Assembly (NCBI GenBank): GCA_003228965.1
Contig: QIGP01000008.1
Span: 1-8,303 of the forward strand
Source: Gammaproteobacteria bacterium
Lineage (GTDB): Bacteria; Pseudomonadota; Gammaproteobacteria; Steroidobacterales; SZUA-146
DNA length: 8,303 bases
Direction: 5' to 3'
The position numbers and the translations under genes were made by a program. Under the pieces are notes generated by a model. The model ran no database searches, had not been told where the DNA came from, and saw only the letters and a program-made list of their open reading frames with translations. This document shows, in pieces, positions 1 through 8,276 of the stretch; position 1 is the first letter of the stretch; each line of letters starts with the position of its first letter.

Positions 1-1145
1 GCCCTGCAACAACGTTGGCACCGGGAGCTTCAACCACGTGTACCGGTAGTGGCAGCGCTACAGCCGGCCAGTACATGAATATTGGTACGGCAAGCGGCAC
101 AACCCCTGGTGGTGATGCACTAACTGGCACCGACCCTAGTCACTACTTTGGTGAGCAGGGAAGTTTGGATATTGAAAAATCCACTAACGGCCAAGACGCT
201 GATGCAGCACCTGGACCGTCGATTGCAGTGGGCAGCGCTGTGACGTGGGAATACGTCGTGACAAACAATACAAACGTTGAGTTGATCAACGTATCGGTCA
301 CTGACAGTCAGGGTGTGGCAGTAGCGTGTCCCGTAACGTCTCTGGCACCCGGTGCTTCAACAATCTGTACCGGTAGTGGCGCCGCGACGGCTGGTCAATA
401 CATGAACGTCGGTACGGCCAACGGCACTACCCCGAGCGGCACGATTGTTTCTGGCACTGACCCCAGTCATTATTTTGGCGAACAGGGCGCGTTAGATATT
501 GAAAAATCGACTAACGGCGAAGATGCCGATGTGACACCTGGACCGTTTATTATGCTTGGCGCTGCAGTTAACTGGGAATACCTGGTGACCAATAACACGA
601 ATACGGTCGTAACAATCCTTGTTGTCAGCGACAGTCAGGGGGTTACCGTTACCTGTCCCGTCAACATGCTGGCACCGGGTGCCGCCACGACTTGTACCGG
701 TAGTGGTACGGCAACGGCCGGTCAGTACATGAACCTTGGTACAGTCACTGGAATCACTCCAGGTGGTGGTGCCCTAACCGGCATGGATCCCAGTCACTAT
801 TTTGGTGAGCAGGGTACACTGGATATTGAAAAGTCCACCAACGGCCAAGACGCTGACGCGGCCCCTGGCCCTAGCGTGTCGATTGGCGATGCGGTTAACT
901 GGGACTACGTTCTTACCAATAGTACCAATACGGTTCTGAGCGACATCGCGGTGGTCGATAGTCAAGGCGTTGCGGTATCGTGCCCAGCCACAACACTGGA
1001 TGTTGGGGTGTCCATGACATGTACCGGAAGCGGCATAGCAGTTGCCGGTCAGTACCAGAATCTGGGAACGGTGGTTGGCACCACACCTGGCGGCACTACG
1101 CTAACGGCTCAGGATCCGAGCCACTACTTTGGTCAAGGTCCGGAT
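1..1145 (+). repeat. Tandem 327-bp (109-residue) DUF11/DUF7507-like coding repeats
   Basis: Units begin at the Leu of the L-D-I-E-K-S-T-N-G motif at 165, 492 and 819. The next module starts at the equivalent Leu at 1146, so the period is exactly 327 bp each time. Bases 1-164 are the end of an earlier unit. Protein conservation is strong (W-x-Y-x-x-T-N core, paired Cys, AGQY, DPSHYFG), but many codon third positions differ, so these are not fresh duplications. The fourth unit is the most divergent: LDVGVSMTC replaces LAPGAS-TC, and the E of FGEQG is lost. Confidence 0.9.
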
Positions 1146-2903
1146 CTGTGCAAAATTGAAGTGAACAAGACCTGTGCGGTCGTGCTTCAGTCACAGCCTG
1201 ATTTGACCTGCGAATCTAAAATCTCCGCAACGCGCTTGCGCTATATCGGACCAGACGTCCAGGGCGCAACGGTCGTTATGACTGGCAGTGTAAATGGCAT
1301 CGCTGAATACACTAATATCGACCTGATATCGGGTGTAACGGTGCTTACCAATGCCAGTGGTTATTCAGTGGATGCAGGTACCGGGAGTTCGCTTGGGTCG
1401 CGCATGAAGGTATCCATTGACGGAGTAAATGAAAAACATAGCACCAAGTGCGCTACGCCCTATACGGCCACAGAGCCGGCACCGCTTTATAGTCCACTAG
1501 GTGCTCCTTCAGAGCTGTGGCTTGTTGAAGGTTTCCGCGACAGGAATGGTGTGGTGGTTGAGCCAATAACCGATCTGGTGTTCTCGGAAAACTGCGATAT
1601 CGTGAACGTAGATCACGGATCGCTGCCAATGGGTGCAGAAGTCGTTTATAAGTATGACGTCAGCAACGTCGGTGACACTGAGGTTATCAACGTAAGCGTG
1701 GCCGACGACAGTCTGACACCCACGGCTGTGCCAGGTAGCCCTATCGATTTACTGACTGTGCCACCGGGTACGGGAAGCACCGTTTCGCTGATGACTAGCG
1801 TGTTTGTCGACAGTACGGTAACAAGCACTGTGACTGTACAAGGAATGACAGCACAGGGTGCGATGTGCGATGCCGAAGACATGCTGACTGTAACGGTCGA
1901 CAATACGCCTTGTGTAGAGGCGGCCACAGCCGATCCGGCATACTCGAACAGCACCAGTAGTCATGCACTGGTATTATTTGGCATCGGTCGATTCATCTTC
2001 GCTCCTGAAGCCGGCACATTTGTTGAGCTGGAAAATGGTACGGCGCAGTTGAATGGTTTATTGATTGATATCAACGATCCGGACCGCACGCTGTCGCTCG
2101 ATGTTGAATTTTCCGGTCTGACAAACACACCACCTCCAGGGAGCCCTAAACTCGAGCTGTCGAGCAGTGCTTACGTGGCTAACGGCGGGCCGGTCGATCC
2201 ATCGACCTGGCGTTATTACACCGGGTTTACAGGCACTGTAACGGGTGCAGGCTCGCTGGCTGGCGCACAAATCTCTTTGACTCGTCGTGGTTCGGCATTT
2301 CAGGTTGGAGTTGGTGCAAACGGTAAAAACATCAATTTAGGCGGTTCTAACTGGCTGGATTGGACGGTAGAGAGTCAGCCTAATTGGGAGTGGTTGCCTC
2401 ATTCCGGTAACGGGGATATTAATATAGATATCGGAACTGATTGCATTGTTGGAAGTTGCCCGCATCCGGGCGACGATTCGGACAGCGACTCGGACAGCGA
2501 CTCGGACAGCGATTCGGATAGCGATTCGGATAGTGATTCGGACAGCGACTCGGATCATGACCCGTATTGTCCTCCAGACGATTCAGATGATGACTCGGAT
2601 AGTGATTCGGACAGCGATTCGGATAGTGACTCAGATCACGACAGCGATTCGGATAGTGACTCAGATCACGACAGCGATTCAGACAGCGACTCAGACCACG
2701 ACAGTGATTCAGACAGCGACTCGGATTACGACAGTGATTCAGACAGCGACTCAGACCACGACAGTGATTCAGACAGCGACTCGGATTACGACAGTGATTC
2801 AGACAGCGACTCAGACCACGACAGCGATTCAGACAGCGACTCGGATTACGATAGTGATTCCGATTCCCTCAGCTCCGATCAAAGCTCGAGCAATGCTGGC
2901 TGA
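1..2903 (+). CDS. Large secreted repeat protein with DUF11/DUF7507-like domains and a Ser-Asp stalk (5' partial)
   Basis: The reading frame is open at the left edge (first full codon at base 3) and continues repeat sequence in phase, so the TTG at 15 is internal and the true start lies upstream. In order it shows: the end of one repeat and three full 109-residue beta-sandwich repeats (to 1145), each with a CP...LAPG...C segment, a GQYxNxGT segment and a DPSHYFG end; a Cys-containing beta-rich region (about 1146-1586); a DUF11-like domain (about 1587-1910, with [15 protein letters not shown]); a globular domain (1911-2459) of a kind I recall in secreted proteobacterial proteins but cannot name; and a Ser-Asp tail (2472-2870). 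It ends in SSSNAG with no LPXTG, transmembrane helix or PEP-CTERM tail. Each repeat has two Cys that could form a disulfide, which suits an extracellular protein. A role as adhesin or surface-layer fibre is inferred. The export signal, if any, is outside the window. Confidence 0.85.
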   Translation, partial: PATTLAPGASTTCTGSGSATAGQYMNIGTASGTTPGGDALTGTDPSHYFGEQGSLDIEKSTNGQDADAAPGPSIAVGSAVTWEYVVTNNTNVELINVSVTDSQGVAVACPVTSLAPGASTICTGSGAATAGQYMNVGTANGTTPSGTIVSGTDPSHYFGEQGALDIEKSTNGEDADVTPGPFIMLGAAVNWEYLVTNNTNTVVTILVVSDSQGVTVTCPVNMLAPGAATTCTGSGTATAGQYMNLGTVTGITPGGGALTGMDPSHYFGEQGTLDIEKSTNGQDADAAPGPSVSIGDAVNWDYVLTNSTNTVLSDIAVVDSQGVAVSCPATTLDVGVSMTCTGSGIAVAGQYQNLGTVVGTTPGGTTLTAQDPSHYFGQGPDLCKIEVNKTCAVVLQSQPDLTCESKISATRLRYIGPDVQGATVVMTGSVNGIAEYTNIDLISGVTVLTNASGYSVDAGTGSSLGSRMKVSIDGVNEKHSTKCATPYTATEPAPLYSPLGAPSELWLVEGFRDRNGVVVEPITDLVFSENCDIVNVDHGSLPMGAEVVYKYDVSNVGDTEVINVSVADDSLTPTAVPGSPIDLLTVPPGTGSTVSLMTSVFVDSTVTSTVTVQGMTAQGAMCDAEDMLTVTVDNTPCVEAATADPAYSNSTSSHALVLFGIGRFIFAPEAGTFVELENGTAQLNGLLIDINDPDRTLSLDVEFSGLTNTPPPGSPKLELSSSAYVANGGPVDPSTWRYYTGFTGTVTGAGSLAGAQISLTRRGSAFQVGVGANGKNINLGGSNWLDWTVESQPNWEWLPHSGNGDINIDIGTDCIVGSCPHPGDDSDSDSDSDSDSDSDSDSDSDSDSDSDHDPYCPPDDSDDDSDSDSDSDSDSDSDHDSDSDSDSDHDSDSDSDSDHDSDSDSDSDYDSDSDSDSDHDSDSDSDSDYDSDSDSDSDHDSDSDSDSDYDSDSDSLSSDQSSSNAG
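2472..2870 (+). repeat. Ser-Asp dipeptide stalk: 12-bp, 30-bp and 60-bp nested repeats
   Basis: This tract encodes an almost pure Asp-Ser tail, interrupted once by a [13 protein letters not shown] linker (about 2554-2595). The basic DNA unit is GAY-TCN-GAY-AGY, so serine codons alternate between the TCN and AGY families. From about 2635 a 30-bp block (DSDSDSDSD plus His or Tyr) takes over. The breaking residue runs H,H,H,Y,H,Y,H,Y, giving a 60-bp higher-order unit, and 2701-2760 and 2761-2820 are identical. Every level is a multiple of three, so copy-number change would alter stalk length without a frameshift. The composition resembles the stalks of staphylococcal Sdr/Clf proteins, but no wall anchor follows. 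Confidence 0.92.
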
Positions 2904-2985
2904 TGTTTGGATGGTGCCTGGTTTTTTGGGGTCCGGACAGACTCTAGTACGGTAACCATCGCTCATGGAGGCAGGTCTAAGGGCA

Positions 2986-3019
2986 ATTTGCCGGTCAGAA
3001 GAGAAAATGACCGGTAAAT
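2986..3019. repeat. Inverted repeat, 12-bp stem and 10-nt loop
   Basis: Arm ATTTGCCGGTCA (2986-2997) pairs with TGACCGGTAAAT (3008-3019), with one G-T wobble, around a purine-rich 10-nt loop. No T-run follows on either strand, so it is not a standard intrinsic terminator. It could be an attenuating or RNA-protecting hairpin for the upstream message, or an operator. Confidence 0.6.
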
Positions 3020-3294
3020 CTCCGCAAATCCGATGCCGAATTTCCGATCAATGGGTGGATAGATCATTCGACGTTGCTCTTTGCCACGTTTGCGAGGATC
3101 TGTTGTTGAGTCGAGCCATACAGAAAGGTCAGCAGGCGCAGGGTGATTGTTACACCAGGAAAGGTCTTGGATTAGAGGGCGAACAAGTCGATCAGAAGCA
3201 GTATTGATATTCTTGATAATCGGCGTTTCGATGACTCTGCATGTCACAGTAGCGTTTTGCACGATTTGCCGGAACGTTTGCCTAAGTGGAGAAA

Positions 3295-3323
3295 TTACAA
3301 CGAGTGCGCAAATGTCGTATGCT
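3295..3323 (+). promoter_or_regulatory. Possible sigma-70 promoter for the outer-membrane barrel gene
   Basis: TTACAA (3295-3300) and TATGCT (3318-3323) are separated by 17 bp, about 70 bp before the ATG at 3393. The matches to consensus are moderate (3 of 6 and 4 of 6). An AT-rich CATAAT just downstream (3327-3332) is an alternative -10 box without a good -35. Supported by position and spacing only. Confidence 0.3.
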
Positions 3324-3377
3324 ATACATAATGCCCGGCGAGACTAACGCAAAGTGGCGCTTTTATCGATATAGATT

Positions 3378-3384
3378 AGGGGGA
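3378..3384 (+). promoter_or_regulatory. Ribosome binding site of the barrel gene
   Basis: AGGGGGA lies 8 nt before the ATG at 3393 and fixes the start there. A second in-frame ATG at 3396 follows directly and would be 11 nt away. The sequence that follows is a good signal peptide, which supports this start. Confidence 0.7.
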
Positions 3385-3392
3385 TAGTAGCC

Positions 3393-6300
3393 ATGATGAA
3401 GGGTCTCTGTGCCAGATTTTCACTCTGGACTATCGGATTTACGAGTGTCCTGTTCTCGATCAGTGCCCTTGGGCAATCGCCACAAAATTGCGCAGGCAAA
3501 AAATGCCTGACCGGCGAGGGGTACGCCATTGAAATTATTGGCTACATCGATGATCGTCCGCCATCCCCTCTGGATACGCCAGCTGCGCGCACTAGCAATG
3601 ATCGGGTCGATATCATCGGAGACTTTCTTGTTCGACTGCCCGGTGGCGGAAAGTTATGGGCCACAGAAGACCCGGCCATCAGTGATCCACGAATGGCCGT
3701 TCACTCGGATGATGTGTTTACCGTTGAAAATGGCCGTGTAGCCAAACCTGTCGAATTCTTTGTGTATAAGAACTACGACCCTTTTATTGAGCGGGCCGTA
3801 CTGGAGATTTTTGATGGGCGCGATTTTGATCGACTGGAACCTGTAGCGTCTCTACCCATTCCCACAGGAAATTTTGTGCGTGTGCTGTGGGACGGTTCTT
3901 CCAAACGTGCGCTACACACGGGCGACAAACTGTACTATCAGGCGCGAGCATTTGATCAAGAAGGACGGGTTGACCGTACGCTTGAAAAATCCATGACCGC
4001 GGTTGTATTGAATGACATGGAACACGCGCCACATTCCCCTATACATTCCTCCATGCCGCGTTTTGATCTGGAGGGCGACAATGCAGGGCCGCAGCTAACA
4101 AGCGCTGCCTCAACGCCTCTCGACGGCGCAGTTGTTGTGATGGAGCCTCCCTTGCAGGCAGCAAGTTCGGAAGCCTTGTCCTACACGCTCACACCGCGAT
4201 TCGATACTCGCAAAACCAAATTAAAACCGCCGGCCATCACCGAACTGGATCGAATTGTCGATAGTTGGCGCGGCGCCAGTAATACGAGGCTTGTAGCCAT
4301 TGGGCACACCGACAACATTCGCATTGCCCCTGAACATCGCAATGAGTTTGCCAACAATCAGGTACTGTCCGAAGCCCGTGCACAATCTATTGTCAATTAT
4401 CTGGCCGAGCGGCTCGGTCTTTCACTGCAGCAGATCGACGCTCGCGGCTATGGACTTACGCAGCCAGTTGGGTCAAACGACTCAGTTGAAGGCCGCGCAC
4501 AAAACCGCCGCGTAGAGGTTCATATTACAGGAGAGCGCGTCACTACCAAGCTTACAAGAGCGCCTTCTGTGTCTCTGTTCGATCCAGCCTCCGGAAATTC
4601 TATACCGGTGCGAGGCACTCTCGACGACGTCGTGAAGACGCTGCCTGCCAAGAGAACCGGTTTTACGGCCAAATCCATCGGACCGGTTACAGATTCTGAC
4701 TGTGCTGCCCTGCAAACCTATGCGCATGAACTGCAGGCAGTCTACGGGCGTAACGAATTGGTAGACCAAAACATCACGATTTACGGCAGTCGCGTACGGC
4801 TTCATGGACAAGACCTGGCTGGTAATTCGGCGATGAGCGTCAACCAGCATAGAGCACCTATCGACACCAACGGCAGTTTTGCATTGGACTACATGATGCC
4901 GGTGGGATCACATCAAATGGATGTGAAGTTTTATAACGATGCCTGTGCTACGAGTGAAACTGCAACGGTGTCAGTGAACGTGAGCGGTAAGCACATGTTC
5001 ATTGTGGCTCTGGCCGATGTAACCCTATCCAGTTTCGACATATCCGGCAGTCTTGAGCCACTGAGTGTCGACGATCGATACGACGACGATTTCCTGGTTG
5101 AAGGGCGCCTGGCGTTTTATCTTAAAGGCAAAGTCAAAGGCAAGTACCTGATCACGGCTCAGCTCGACACTCAAGAAGAAGAGCTAAGTGACATTCTGGA
5201 AAACATCGACGACAAAGATCCGCGGAGCATTTTTCGCCGCCTGGACCCCGATCGCTACTATCCCGTCTACGGCGATGACTCGACGACTGTTGCCGACACC
5301 GATTCAATCGGCAAAATGTATCTGCGCGCAGACTGGAATAACTCGCACGCCATGTGGGGTAACTTTCACACGGGTTTCACCGGCACGGAGCTTGCTCAAT
5401 ACAACCGCAGTTTGTATGGCGCACAGTTGAACTGGAACTCACCGAAAGTTAATGCACAAGGCGCCTCCCGCACGCAGGCCAATGCATTTGTCTCGGAAAA
5501 TCAAACTGAGCTAGGGCACTCCGAATTCATCGGTACCGGCGGCAGCCTGTACTACCTCAAGCACAGTGACATTTTACCGGGTTCTGAAAAACTTCGAATT
5601 GAATTGCGCCATCGTGACAGCGAACGCGTGTTGGAGAATATTACGCTAACTCGCGGGGTGGACTACGAAGTCGACGAAATCCAGGGCCGAATAATACTCA
5701 GCCGCCCACTACTTCAAATCACGCAGTTGCAGGCACCTTCACTCATTAGAGATGGTCCTTTGGATGGCAACCTCGCCGTTTTGGTCGCCGATTACGAATA
5801 CATTCCGGAAGGATTTGACTCCAATCATATTGGCTACGGATTTCGAGGCCGTCAGTGGTTCGGTGAGCACCTGGCAGTTGGTGGAACCTATGCACAGGAA
5901 AATCGCGGTGGTGGTGCTGAGGACTATCAGCTCGTGGGCGGGGACGTTACTCTTCAAATGGCACCCAACACATTTATTAATATGGAATACGTGTCCAGCG
6001 AAGAAAGCCAGGCTGAGCGCTTTTTGTCTAACAATGGTGGACTACTGTTCAGTACGATTGCCGGCACGACAACTGCCGGCCGCGAAGGCGACGCCTTCGC
6101 TGTTGAAGCGCGGCTCAATTCAACCGAAGTATTTGACACGGAAAACGAATGGGTGGTGAGCAGTTGGTATCGCCATTCCGATGCAGGCTACTCGGTAGCC
6201 CGGCGCGACGCCGGCGTAGACGTGGATGAATACGGTGGCGAAATTATCGGTCACATAGGTGACCGCTGGACCTGGTCTGGCCGCGCTAGTTTTGTTGAGC

Positions 6301-7667
6301 GCGAGAACCAGCGAGAAGACAAGCGCTACTCGTTGCAAACAGACTATCGTCTAAACGATCACAGCTCACTGTCTGCCGAAGTGCGTCATGTTGACTCACA
6401 AATTACCGGCCTTGTAGCCGGCGGACTCGTTAACGGAGTCAACCGCCTGCAACAGGGCGACGGCACGCTGCTTGGAATGCGCTATACCCGACAACTGACG
6501 CCAAGAATTAGCACGTATGTGGGTGGTCAGGTATCGGTCGATCAAGGCGACACTTACGACAACAACGACATGGGTACTTTGGGCGTTGTGGCGAAAATCA
6601 GCGAGACCACCAACTTGTCGGCCGAACTTAACAGCGGTCATCGTGGCGATGGGTCGACCGTGACACTTGAGCATGAGATCAATCACCGACACCGTATTTA
6701 CGGCACGTATACACAGTCAACCGATCGTACGGACACGTTGGCCAACGATCAGATTGCTATCGGTCAGCGCACGGTGTTCAGTAATCGACTCTCGGTGTTC
6801 AACGAGCACCAGTTTGCGGAATATCAGGACAACGAGTCGGGTGTTGCCCACGTGTTTGGACTGGACTTTGCACCGCGCAAAGGTTGGTCAATTGGTGCGA
6901 CCTATCAGACCGGCCAACTCGACGACGGATTCGATTTTGTCGACCGGGATGCCGTGTCAGGCTCACTGGGTTATCAGGGCAAACGCATGCGTTTAAGTAC
7001 GCGTCTGGAATTGCGTCGCGACGAAGGTATAAACACTGACTCCGAGCAGTGGGTTTCATCCAGCCGTGCCGACTACAAATTCAGTGACAGCACGCGTTTT
7101 CTGGGCCGACTAAATTTCTCTGAAACCGAGGACCTGGTCAATCCCGACTTCGATGCAGAATTTACTGAAGCCCAGGTGGGAGTGGCGTACCGCCCTGTAG
7201 AACATGGTCGTTTTAATCTTTTGGCCAAGTACACCTATTTGTATGACCTGCGAGGTTTTGACCAGATTCAAACAGGCACCGATCAACGCTCTAACGTGTT
7301 CTCCGTCGAAGGCATTTATCGCCTAAACCCACGTTGGGATTTAGGTGGCAAGTACGTCTACCGCAGCGGCGAACTACGCACGGGTCGCAACACAGGTGAC
7401 TGGTTTGAAAGCACTGCTAACTTCTTTGCTGTGCGTGGACGTTATCATTTGATTCGCCGCTGGGACGCCATCGCAGAATATCGCTGGCTAGAAATCGAAG
7501 AGGCCGGGTCCACGCGTGAAGGTGCGCTACTGGGCGTGGACCGACACTTTGGCGATCACATGAAGCTCGGCATTGGCTATAATTTTACCGATTTTTCCGA
7601 CGACCTTACCGACCTCGATTACGACAATGACGGTTGGTTCTTGAATGCGTTGGGTAAATACTAGGAC
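3393..7667 (+). CDS. OmpA-family peptidoglycan-binding protein with large C-terminal outer-membrane barrel
   Basis: The 1423-residue protein starts with a Sec signal peptide (positive n-region, hydrophobic core, likely cut after SALG at residue 27; no lipobox). Residues about 70-215 look like an Ig/Fn3-type beta-sandwich. Residues about 263-380 are an OmpA C-terminal-type domain: HTD at 305-307, NNQVLSEARAQS from 321 with Asn322 and Arg329 in the ligand-binding positions, then GYG and GRAQNRRVEV. Asp307 and Arg329 match the diaminopimelate-binding pair of OmpA. A second beta-sandwich with two Cys follows (about 430-530). From about 570 the sequence is amphipathic beta-strand, with conserved-looking blocks DRYYPVYGDD (620-629), NFHTGFTGTELAQYNRSLYG (from 657) and RGVDYEVDEIQGRIIL (754-769). 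The end, GYNFTDFSDDLTDL...GWFLNALGKY (1395-1423), finishes in Tyr like a BAM-recognised beta-signal. Role inferred: a peptidoglycan-tethered barrel that may export or anchor the upstream stalk protein. I recognise the architecture but no named gene. Confidence 0.88.
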
Positions 7668-7689
7668 TGGGCGTAGTCTGGATCAGAGT

Positions 7690-7724
7690 GTATTTTGACG
7701 GAGGTTTTTACGTCCACCAAATAC
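7690..7724. repeat. Imperfect hairpin downstream of the barrel gene
   Basis: GTATTT (7690-7695) pairs with AAATAC (7719-7724), and GACG (7697-7700) pairs with CGTC (7711-7714), with an internal loop and a T-rich apical loop. It begins 22 bp after the stop at 7667. It could stabilise or end the transcript, but no T-tail follows the stem. Confidence 0.4.
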
Positions 7725-7727
7725 GAA

Positions 7728-7754
7728 GGGTCAGAGAATTGTGTTCTCTGACCC
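7728..7754. repeat. Perfect 27-bp palindrome (11-bp stem, 5-nt loop)
   Basis: GGGTCAGAGAA and TTCTCTGACCC pair perfectly around TTGTG. There is no T-run on either side, so it is not a typical intrinsic terminator, though it may slow polymerase or block exonucleases. From memory, palindromes with a GGGTCAGAG core recur between genes in many proteobacteria, sometimes near REP-associated (Y1) transposases. That link is not shown here. Confidence 0.75.
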
Positions 7755-7767
7755 GAATGGCACTATG

Positions 7768-7862
7768 TTAGGCTCTGTCGCAAACTTGAAATTTGGTGAA
7801 TTTTGATGCTATAAAAATAGTGGCTTCAGAATTGACAAAATGCTATTTGCGACAGAACCTAA
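7768..7862. mobile_element. 95-bp MITE-like element with IS6-like terminal inverted repeats
   Basis: The ends are TTAGGCTCTGTCGCAAA (7768-7784) and TTTGCGACAGAACCTAA (7846-7862), inverted copies matching at 16 of 17 positions. The GGCTCTGTCGCAAA core resembles IS6-family termini (the GGCTCTGTTGCAAA type, from memory). The interior is AT-rich, has no transposase and carries a good promoter. The 8-bp flanks do not form an obvious direct repeat, so target duplication is unconfirmed. It could be an IS-derived miniature element, or two solo ends left by deletion. Less likely, it is an operator of the toxin-antitoxin operon. Confidence 0.55.
7786..7815 (+). promoter_or_regulatory. Sigma-70 promoter inside the inverted-repeat element
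   Basis: TTGAAA (7786-7791) and TATAAA (7810-7815) each match consensus at 5 of 6 bases with an 18-bp spacer, and TG at 7807-7808 adds an extended -10. Transcription would start near 7822 and run into the antitoxin gene. This is the best promoter seen in the window. Confidence 0.6.
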
Positions 7863-7869
7863 TGAACCC

Positions 7870-8100
7870 ATGAAAGACGCTATTGACAAATTGTTCGCTT
7901 TGCCCGATGCAGAAAAGCTGAAACTCTCTCAGTTGCTGTGGGAAAGCGCTGCTGACAAATCGACACTGACACAAACATTAATCAGCGCCGAAAAACATAT
8001 GCTTGACGAGCGATTAGCAGAAGACCATAAACACCCTGAGGCCAGGGTTCCCTGGTCAGAAGCGCGAGCTGATATTAAAGCCCAACTCGATAAACTTTAA
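7870..8100 (+). CDS. Addiction-module antitoxin (PF09720 / TIGR02574-like)
   Basis: This small acidic/helical protein of 76 residues has the family pattern: an N-terminal helix with a LPDAEKLKLSQLLWES segment (family form: ALPPEERxxLxExLLES), a charged middle and a C-terminal PWSEARADIKAQL helix that would contact the toxin. In this family the protein neutralises a RelE/ParE-type partner and represses its own operon. An in-frame ATG at 7840 would add ten residues (MLFATEPNEP), but these are encoded by the end of the inverted-repeat element. The ATG at 7870 matches the usual family start and is preferred, although neither start has a clear ribosome binding site. The gene ends 5 bp before the toxin start, the usual antitoxin-toxin order. 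Family assignment is by pattern from memory. Confidence 0.75.
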   Translation: MKDAIDKLFALPDAEKLKLSQLLWESAADKSTLTQTLISAEKHMLDERLAEDHKHPEARVPWSEARADIKAQLDKL

Positions 8101-8105
8101 GTTGC

Positions 8106-8276
8106 ATGAGTTTTGAGTATTCCATTAGCCCACGGGCTAAGCTCGAAGCGCTAGATATTGCTGTGTGGTATCAAAAACAGGCAGAGCTGGGTTATACATT
8201 CCTATCTGAACCCACTGCTGTCCCGTTAACTAAAATCCGTCATGCTGGCGCAGGCCGGTACCCAGTAAACCGTTGA
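8106..8276 (+). pseudogene. RelE/ParE-type toxin, truncated by a dispersed repeat
   Basis: The frame starts 5 bp after the antitoxin stop and gives 56 residues, against roughly 95-100 usual for the family. The first 35 or so (MSFEYSISPRAKLEALDIAV, then WYQKQAELGYTFLSE) match the N-terminal strand and two helices of RelE/ParE toxins. After that the similarity ends and the frame reads RHAGAGRYP from a known type of intergenic repeat before stopping. The beta-sheet core and C-terminal catalytic or target-binding part are absent, so the product should be inactive. Translation probably relies on coupling to the antitoxin, since no ribosome binding site is seen. Confidence 0.65.

Larger units (their letters stand above)
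2904..3392. other. Intergenic gap without a convincing gene
   Basis: This 489-bp gap separates the stalk protein from the barrel protein. Short frames on both strands cross it, but none has a clear ribosome binding site or recognisable family sequence. It holds a small palindrome (GTCCGGAC, 2931-2938), a 12-bp-stem hairpin (2986-3019), a possible promoter (3295-3323) and the ribosome binding site of the next gene. No T-tailed terminator was found after the stop at 2903, so read-through into the next gene cannot be excluded. Confidence 0.6.

Noticed and set aside
15..17. TTG as the start codon of the first gene
   Set aside because: It encodes the Leu of an L-A-P-G repeat motif, and the frame is open and repeat-like upstream of it, so it is internal.
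2337..2558. - strand frame rich in Arg-Ile-Ala-Val
   Set aside because: Antisense shadow of the same Ser-Asp repeat DNA, with no family likeness or ribosome binding site.
2641..2850. CRISPR-like regular repeats
   Set aside because: The 30-bp units abut each other with no unique spacers and stay in frame as coding Ser-Asp sequence.
2446..2955. + strand frame with Arg-Thr-Ala and Ile-rich repeats
   Set aside because: It is the Ser-Asp tract read in another frame; the low-complexity DNA simply lacks stops there.
2963..3262. - strand 99-residue frame in the gap between the two large genes
   Set aside because: It needs a GTG start without a clear ribosome binding site, crosses the hairpin at 2986-3019 and matches no family I recognise. 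A decayed gene cannot be excluded.
5188..7059. Several short frames on both strands inside the barrel gene
   Set aside because: They overlap a long gene with a signal peptide, family motifs and a proper C-terminus, and show no domain or start signal of their own.
7728..7754. Intrinsic terminator
   Set aside because: The stem is perfect, but no T-run follows on either strand, so it was listed as a palindrome instead.
7768..7862. Complete IS6-family insertion sequence
   Set aside because: Only the ends resemble the family; the 61-bp interior has no room for a transposase.
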